From positions 1 to 9,379 of the forward strand of contig JAICSG010000104.1 in assembly GCA_025937035.1 (NCBI GenBank): a stretch of 9,379 bases of DNA, given 5' to 3'. The stretch is from Thermoanaerobaculia bacterium. Lineage in GTDB: Bacteria; Acidobacteriota; Thermoanaerobaculia; Multivoradales; UBA5704. The first letter of the stretch is position 1; each line of letters opens with the position of its first letter. Below are positions 5,503 through 9,379 of the stretch, piece after piece. A program made the position numbers and the translations under genes. The notes below the pieces were generated by a model. That model ran no database searches. It saw only the letters and a program-made list of their open reading frames with translations, and had not been told where the DNA came from.

Positions 5503-8500
5503 ATGACCCATCGATTTTCGTCCGTCTTGCGGAAGAGCTGGCTCTTCGGCTTCATGATAGCCGCGGCCTTGCTGGTGCAAGCGCCCGTCTTCGCCGCCGC
5601 CAACCTGACGATCGCACCCATCGCCTGGAACATCGTCGGGCTCGACAGCAACAACGTCAACGTCGGACCCAACAACTTTCCGGTGGGCGCGCGCGTCTGC
5701 AACACCGGGGACGCGGCGGCGACCAACGTCACCTCCTCCTTCGTCTGGGACTCCGCGGACCCCTATATCAACCTGCGGCCCGGCACTCTGACGAGCTATA
5801 CCGGCGCCAACGCCGTGGCGAGCCTCGCGCCCGGCACGTGCCATGACTTCTACTACGAGGTCACGGTCACTCGCGACCCGCTGGCCTACGATCACACCCG
5901 CCGTTACCACATCACCGCGACGGCCGACACCCTGGGCACGGTGAGCACGCCGACCCCGCGCGAGCTCTACGTGGAGCATCTGGTCTCTCAATCGCGCAAC
6001 CAGATTCTCGATGTGATGCTGAACGGTGTTTCGATCCCCGCGGGCGGCACGATGGCCCTGGTGGTCGGCCAGACCTACAACATCACGCTGGTGGGCGCTA
6101 CCGCGACCAACGGCTACGAGCAACTCGAGAGCTTCATCAATTTTCCCAATACCATCTTTCAGGTCCTGTCCGTCTCGACCACCTACTCCGCGGACACCTC
6201 GGCCTATGTCTCGAGCCCCAACGACAAGCTGTATGGGGACGCGTGCAAGTGGGAGAACGATCCGAACAGCCCCTATTACCGCTCCTGCCTCGACGTGGGC
6301 AAGGTCGGCGGCAATGTGACGGTCAACTATCAGGTCAAGATCCTCCAGGTCCCCAGCGCTCCGCTGATCAATCCGGAGCCGCTCGGCAGCCTGATCTATG
6401 ACTTTTCCGGCAGCAGCTTCCATTACAACTCGGACTTCGGGATTTCGAGCCGTATCGCCGACATCATCGATCCTTCGACGCTGGGGATCATGAAGAGCTT
6501 CAATCCCACTCCGACCAACGTCAACGGCGTCTCCGCGCTGACGTTCACGCTGACCAATCCGAATTCGGTTCCGGTGAGCGGAGTGAGCTTCACCGATACG
6601 TTCCCGACCTCGCCGGGAGCCATGGTGGTCGCGAGCTCATCCGGCGCCACCACTAACGGCTGCGGCACGCCGGTCTTCGCGCCGGTCGCGGGAGCCGCCT
6701 CCATCTCCTTCTCCAACGGCACGATCGCGGCCAACGGCACCTGCACCGTCAAGGTCAACGTGACGGCGCCGGTGAGCGGGACCTACAACAACACCTCCGA
6801 CCATCTCCTCGTGGGCGGGATCGATACGGGGAAATTCGCGACGGCCACGCTCACGGTGAACACCAATCCGCCGCCGCCGCCCCCGGTCTGCGGTCTGCCG
6901 CTGGCCCAGTGGACCTTCCCCTCTGGCTTCAGCCTCACCTCTCCCGCCCCCTCGAGCTCCACGGTCACGGCGTCCGCCGCGCCGGGAGCGGGGATCAACT
7001 CCATCGAGAGCTCGCAGAACAACACGGCTGGCGGCAACGCCTCCTGGGGCTCGAACGGCGGCTTTGACAGCACGGGGGCCTTGGACACCACGTTCAACGA
7101 CTATTTCCAATTCGCCGTCGACACCACGGGCCTGACCTCGGTCGATCTGAGCTTCTTTGCCCGCCGGCCCAACAACAACGGCCCCACACAGGTGTTGGTG
7201 TACTACGGCACGTCCGCCAGCCCGCCGGGCACGCTGCAGACCACGCTGGGCAATCCTCCGGGGACCCTGTTCCCCGTGAACGCGAACACCTGGGAATCCT
7301 CGGGAACGATCACTTTTTCTTCCGGCCTGAACCCGTCCGGGCTGACCTACTTCCGGATCTATGGCGCCAACGCCAAGAACAACAACCCGGGCTCCGATCT
7401 GTACCTGGACGACGTCACCTTCACCGGTTGCGGATCTCCGAATCCGCTCACGATCGGCAAGGCCTTCGCCCCCAGCCCGGTGGCGGTGGGCGGCTCGTCG
7501 ACGCTGACCTTCACGATCACCAATCCGAATCCCACGGTGGCGCTGAGCGGCGTGAGCTTCACGGACACCCTGCCCAGCGGTCTGACGGTGACCTCGGGCA
7601 CCTCGTCCCAGTGTGGCGGCACGCTCACGCGCACCGCGCCTTCCACGCTGTCGTTCTCCGGCGGCACCCTCGCCGCGGGCGCCTCGTGTACCGTCACCGC
7701 GACAGTCACGGCGGCCACCGCCGGGCCGCACGACAACGTGAGCGGATTCGTGTCGTCGACGGAGACCGGCACCAACACCGGCGCCACCGGCATCGCCACC
7801 GCCTCGCTCACCGCCGTCCTGCCGCCGGTCCTCGCCAAGCAGTTCGCGCCCAATCCGGTTCTCGCGGGCGGCGTCTCCACGCTGACCTTCACGATCACCA
7901 ATCCGAACCAGAATCAGATTCTGAGCGGCGTGGCCTTCACTGACATCCTGCCGACCTCGCCGGGCAGCATGGTGGTCGCGGCGGCTCCGAATCCGACGAC
8001 CACCAACTGTGGCTCGCCCACGTTCGCGCCCGTGGCCGGCGCGGGAACGATCACGTTCAGCGGCGGGACGATCGCCGGCGGCGGCACCTGCACGGTGGCG
8101 ATCAACGTGACCGCTCCGGTGGCCGGCACCTACAACAACACCAGCGGCGTCGTGTCCCACATCATCAACTCCGCCGTGGTGAACGGAAATTCGGCCTCCG
8201 ATTCCCTCACGGTCACCCCCGCGACACCGGCGATCGCTCTTTTGAAGCAGGTCGGACCGACGGCTTCGGGACCGTGGTCGTCGTTCCTGGCCGTGGCGCC
8301 CGGCGGCAACGTGTTCTATCGGTTTACCATTGAGAACATCGGCAACGTTCCGCTGAGCCCGGTCAGTGTCACGGATCCGCTGGTGAGCACGGCCTCCTGC
8401 ACCTGGCCGTCGCCGCTGCCGGTCGCCTCTCCGACGCAGGACCCGACGGCTACCTGCGTGGTGGGCCCGATCGCGGCCGCCACCGGCACAAATCCCAACA

Positions 8501-9379
8501 CCGCGACGGCCTCCGGGACCTTCGGCGGCACGACGGTGAACGATACCTCGACGGCGACCTATGCGACGACCGGATTGACGATCGTCAAGAACGCCACCGA
8601 GACCAGCTTCACCACGGCTGGAGACGTCCTGCACTACACCTTCCAGGTGACGAACAGCGGTTTCGCGCCCCTGGCCGGACCGGTCACGGTCGCGGACGAC
8701 AAGGCCACCGATGAGAGCTGTCCCGCCGTCACCACGGTGGGCGATCTGGACGACTTCCTCGATCCGGGCGAGAGCATCACCTGCACCGCGACCTACACCA
8801 TTACGGCCTCTGACATCGCCGCCGGATCGGTCACCAATCACGCGTCGGCCACCGCCGGAGGCGTGACCTCCAATACAGCGATGAAGACCGTCCCAGGACC
8901 CGTCGTGGTGGCAGCGCCGAGCATCAGCAAGGCGTTCTCGCCGAACCCGATCGCGGTCGGAGGTGTGAGCACGCTGACGTTCACGATCACGAACCCCAAC
9001 GCTGGAACGTCCCTGACCGGCGTGGCGTTCACGGATACGTTCCCGGCCGGCATGGCGGTCGCGGCGACGCCGAGCGCGAGCACGTCGGGCTGCGGCTCGC
9101 CGACGTTCGCGCCTGCCGCGGGCAACACCTCCGTGAGCTTCTCGGGTGGGACGATCGCGGCTGCTGGGACCTGCACGGTGAGCGTGTCCGTCACGGTGAC
9201 GAGCAGTGGCGCGAAGGCGAACACCACCGGATCTGTCACCTCGACGAACGGCGGCACGGGTAACAGCGGTAGCGATACCCTCACCGTGCTGTCGCCGCCC
9301 AGTATCAGCAAGGCGTTCTCGCCGAATCCGATCGCGGTCGGCGGCACTAGCACGCTGACGTTTACGATCACGAACCCCA
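5503..9379 (+). CDS. Large secreted DUF11/DUF7933-like repeat protein (3' end beyond window)
   Basis: This frame is open from ATG 5503 to the window edge, at least 1292 codons, with GGGGGAGGAA directly upstream. Residues 1-33 are a signal peptide (MTHRFSSVLRKSW, hydrophobic core to VFAAA), so the product is exported. Layout: N-terminal beta-rich region 34-327, including a CARDB/NEW3-like start (VGARVCNTGDAAATNV); DUF7933-like repeat 328-453; six prolines 456-461; predicted beta-sandwich 462-645; DUF7933-like repeats 649-773 and 776-906; DUF11-like repeats 908-1024 and 1025-1130; DUF7933-like repeat 1139-1264; and the start of another at 1266. The repeats share S-K-x-F-x-P-x-P-x-x-x-x-G, STLTFTITNPN, SGVxFTDTLP and GTCTV. 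Proteins of this kind are cell-surface or matrix adhesin/scaffold components; the C-terminal anchor is not in the window. The high Thr, Ser, Gly and Asn content, few Lys and regular cysteine pairs fit an extracellular beta-protein. Specific function is unknown. Confidence 0.88.
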   Translation, partial: MTHRFSSVLRKSWLFGFMIAAALLVQAPVFAAANLTIAPIAWNIVGLDSNNVNVGPNNFPVGARVCNTGDAAATNVTSSFVWDSADPYINLRPGTLTSYTGANAVASLAPGTCHDFYYEVTVTRDPLAYDHTRRYHITATADTLGTVSTPTPRELYVEHLVSQSRNQILDVMLNGVSIPAGGTMALVVGQTYNITLVGATATNGYEQLESFINFPNTIFQVLSVSTTYSADTSAYVSSPNDKLYGDACKWENDPNSPYYRSCLDVGKVGGNVTVNYQVKILQVPSAPLINPEPLGSLIYDFSGSSFHYNSDFGISSRIADIIDPSTLGIMKSFNPTPTNVNGVSALTFTLTNPNSVPVSGVSFTDTFPTSPGAMVVASSSGATTNGCGTPVFAPVAGAASISFSNGTIAANGTCTVKVNVTAPVSGTYNNTSDHLLVGGIDTGKFATATLTVNTNPPPPPPVCGLPLAQWTFPSGFSLTSPAPSSSTVTASAAPGAGINSIESSQNNTAGGNASWGSNGGFDSTGALDTTFNDYFQFAVDTTGLTSVDLSFFARRPNNNGPTQVLVYYGTSASPPGTLQTTLGNPPGTLFPVNANTWESSGTITFSSGLNPSGLTYFRIYGANAKNNNPGSDLYLDDVTFTGCGSPNPLTIGKAFAPSPVAVGGSSTLTFTITNPNPTVALSGVSFTDTLPSGLTVTSGTSSQCGGTLTRTAPSTLSFSGGTLAAGASCTVTATVTAATAGPHDNVSGFVSSTETGTNTGATGIATASLTAVLPPVLAKQFAPNPVLAGGVSTLTFTITNPNQNQILSGVAFTDILPTSPGSMVVAAAPNPTTTNCGSPTFAPVAGAGTITFSGGTIAGGGTCTVAINVTAPVAGTYNNTSGVVSHIINSAVVNGNSASDSLTVTPATPAIALLKQVGPTASGPWSSFLAVAPGGNVFYRFTIENIGNVPLSPVSVTDPLVSTASCTWPSPLPVASPTQDPTATCVVGPIAAATGTNPNTATASGTFGGTTVNDTSTATYATTGLTIVKNATETSFTTAGDVLHYTFQVTNSGFAPLAGPVTVADDKATDESCPAVTTVGDLDDFLDPGESITCTATYTITASDIAAGSVTNHASATAGGVTSNTAMKTVPGPVVVAAPSISKAFSPNPIAVGGVSTLTFTITNPNAGTSLTGVAFTDTFPAGMAVAATPSASTSGCGSPTFAPAAGNTSVSFSGGTIAAAGTCTVSVSVTVTSSGAKANTTGSVTSTNGGTGNSGSDTLTVLSPPSISKAFSPNPIAVGGTSTLTFTITNP
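6484..6861 (+). repeat. DUF7933-like repeat 1
   Basis: Residues 328-453 of the repeat protein. It opens IMKSFNPTPTNVNGVSALTF and ends with an ATLTVN strand. It has two cysteines, in NGCGTP and GTCTV. It shares the PTSPG and GTYNNTS wording with repeat 3, making those two closer to each other than to repeat 2. Confidence 0.8.
6868..6885 (+). repeat. Six-proline linker
   Basis: Six consecutive proline codons (CCG x4, CCC, CCG) separate repeat 1 from the inserted beta-sandwich module. This is a rigid spacer typical of extracellular modular proteins. Confidence 0.8.
6886..7437 (+). other. Non-repeat beta-sandwich module inside the repeat protein
   Basis: Residues 462-645 break the repeat series. 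The segment begins VCGLPLAQWTFPSGFSLTSP and ends DLYLDDVTFTGCG, so a cysteine lies near each end (C463 and C644). Internal landmarks are NDYFQFAVDTTG, LSFFARRPNNNGPTQVLVYY and LTYFRIYGAN. The pattern (W-x-F start, F-x-F, R-R...GP, closing L-x-L-D-D-V-x-F) resembles lectin-like or carbohydrate-binding jelly-roll modules seen in secreted proteins with choice-of-anchor ends. This is judged by eye and a ligand cannot be named. Confidence 0.55.
7447..7821 (+). repeat. DUF7933-like repeat 2
   Basis: Residues 649-773. It opens TIGKAFAPSPVAVGGSSTLT, with cysteines in SQCGG and ASCTV. It lacks the PTSPG loop found in repeats 1 and 3, having LPSGL instead. Confidence 0.8.
7828..8220 (+). repeat. DUF7933-like repeat 3
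   Basis: Residues 776-906. It opens VLAKQFAPNPVLAGGVSTLT, with cysteines in TNCGSP and GTCTV. Closest relative in the window is repeat 1 (shared PTSPG, MVVA, FAPVAGA, NVTAPV and GTYNNTS). Confidence 0.8.
8224..8574 (+). repeat. DUF11-like repeat 4
   Basis: Residues 908-1024. The strands IALLKQVGP, FYRFTIENIGNVPLSPVSVT and TATASGTFGG follow the DUF11 pattern (x-V-x-Y-x-x-x-V-x-N-x-G, closing N-T-A-T-A). It has cysteines in ASCTW and ATCVV, so the two-cysteine habit is kept although the sequence class differs. Confidence 0.72.
8575..8892 (+). repeat. DUF11-like repeat 5
   Basis: Residues 1025-1130. It opens LTIVKNATETSFTTAGDVLH, continues YTFQVTNSGFAPLAGPVTV, and closes VTNHASATAGG. Cysteines are in ESCPA and ITCTA. 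An acidic stretch, DDFLDPGES, resembles calcium-binding loops of similar beta-sandwich domains, which is inference only. Confidence 0.72.
8917..9294 (+). repeat. DUF7933-like repeat 6
   Basis: Residues 1139-1264. It opens PSISKAFSPNPIAVGGVSTL, with cysteines in SGCGSP and GTCTV. Its first 82 bases differ from the start of repeat 7 at about 9 positions (roughly 89 percent identical by hand count). Confidence 0.82.
9298..9379 (+). repeat. DUF7933-like repeat 7 (partial, window edge)
   Basis: This starts at residue 1266 with PSISKAFSPNPIAVGGTSTL and is cut after TFTITNP. The near copy of repeat 6 at the DNA level suggests more units of the same type follow outside the window. Confidence 0.8.

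Noticed and set aside
6637..8841. Open frame of 734 codons on the minus strand, opposite the repeat protein
   Set aside because: Its product is an Arg/Gly/Asp-rich low-complexity shadow of G/C-biased plus-strand codons, with no recognisable domain. The plus frame has clear repeats and a signal peptide.
6484..9379. Repeat series considered as a CRISPR or other DNA-level array
   Set aside because: Units are about 320-390 bases, diverge at synonymous sites and stay in one frame, so they are protein-domain repeats.

Overview
The window is GC-rich bacterial DNA (roughly two thirds G+C by eye, strong third-position G/C bias) holding seven protein-coding genes with little spare sequence. Nothing in it fixes the taxon. 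The mix of a DUF433/DUF5615 toxin-antitoxin pair, an MtaB-type tRNA methylthiotransferase, a UbiG-type methyltransferase, a single-cysteine secreted redoxin and a very long DUF11/DUF7933-like repeat protein would fit an Acidobacteriota-type or other deep-branching environmental Gram-negative. That is an inference from gene content only.

Left half, minus strand (2746 down to 1): a compact, probably co-transcribed block in the order mtaB (tRNA ms2t6A37 synthesis), ubiG-like O-methyltransferase (quinone biosynthesis type), DUF433 antitoxin, DUF5615 PIN-like toxin. The last two overlap by 4 bases (GTGA) and the antitoxin's ribosome binding site lies across the ubiG stop codon. The toxin runs to the left edge and lacks only its final codon or so.

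Middle, plus strand (2818-5309): a two-gene cell-envelope redox operon, divergent from mtaB across a 71-base gap. It encodes a DsbD-family membrane protein and, 2 bases downstream with a strong ribosome binding site, a secreted peroxiredoxin/thioredoxin-like protein. The DsbD homologue keeps the periplasmic Cys-x3-Cys pair, but both cysteines that normally carry electrons across the membrane are replaced (by Ala and Trp), and it has no C-terminal thioredoxin domain. The partner has CxxS rather than CxxC and a second Cys near its C-terminus. A strong intrinsic terminator ends the operon.

Right half, plus strand (5503 to beyond 9379): one open reading frame of at least 1292 codons for a secreted, modular surface protein. 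It has a signal peptide, a roughly 295-residue N-terminal region, then a DUF7933-like repeat, a six-proline linker, a predicted beta-sandwich module, two more DUF7933-like repeats, two DUF11-like repeats, and a further DUF7933-like run that is cut by the window edge. Each complete repeat carries two cysteines. The last two repeat starts are nearly identical at the DNA level, pointing to recent tandem amplification. Its leader contains a perfect 8-base inverted repeat and a possible hairpin around the ribosome binding site.

The most unusual items are the DsbD homologue stripped of its transmembrane redox cysteines with its atypical redoxin partner, and the cysteine-paired repeat protein next door. 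No CRISPR array, tRNA, rRNA or insertion sequence was seen.
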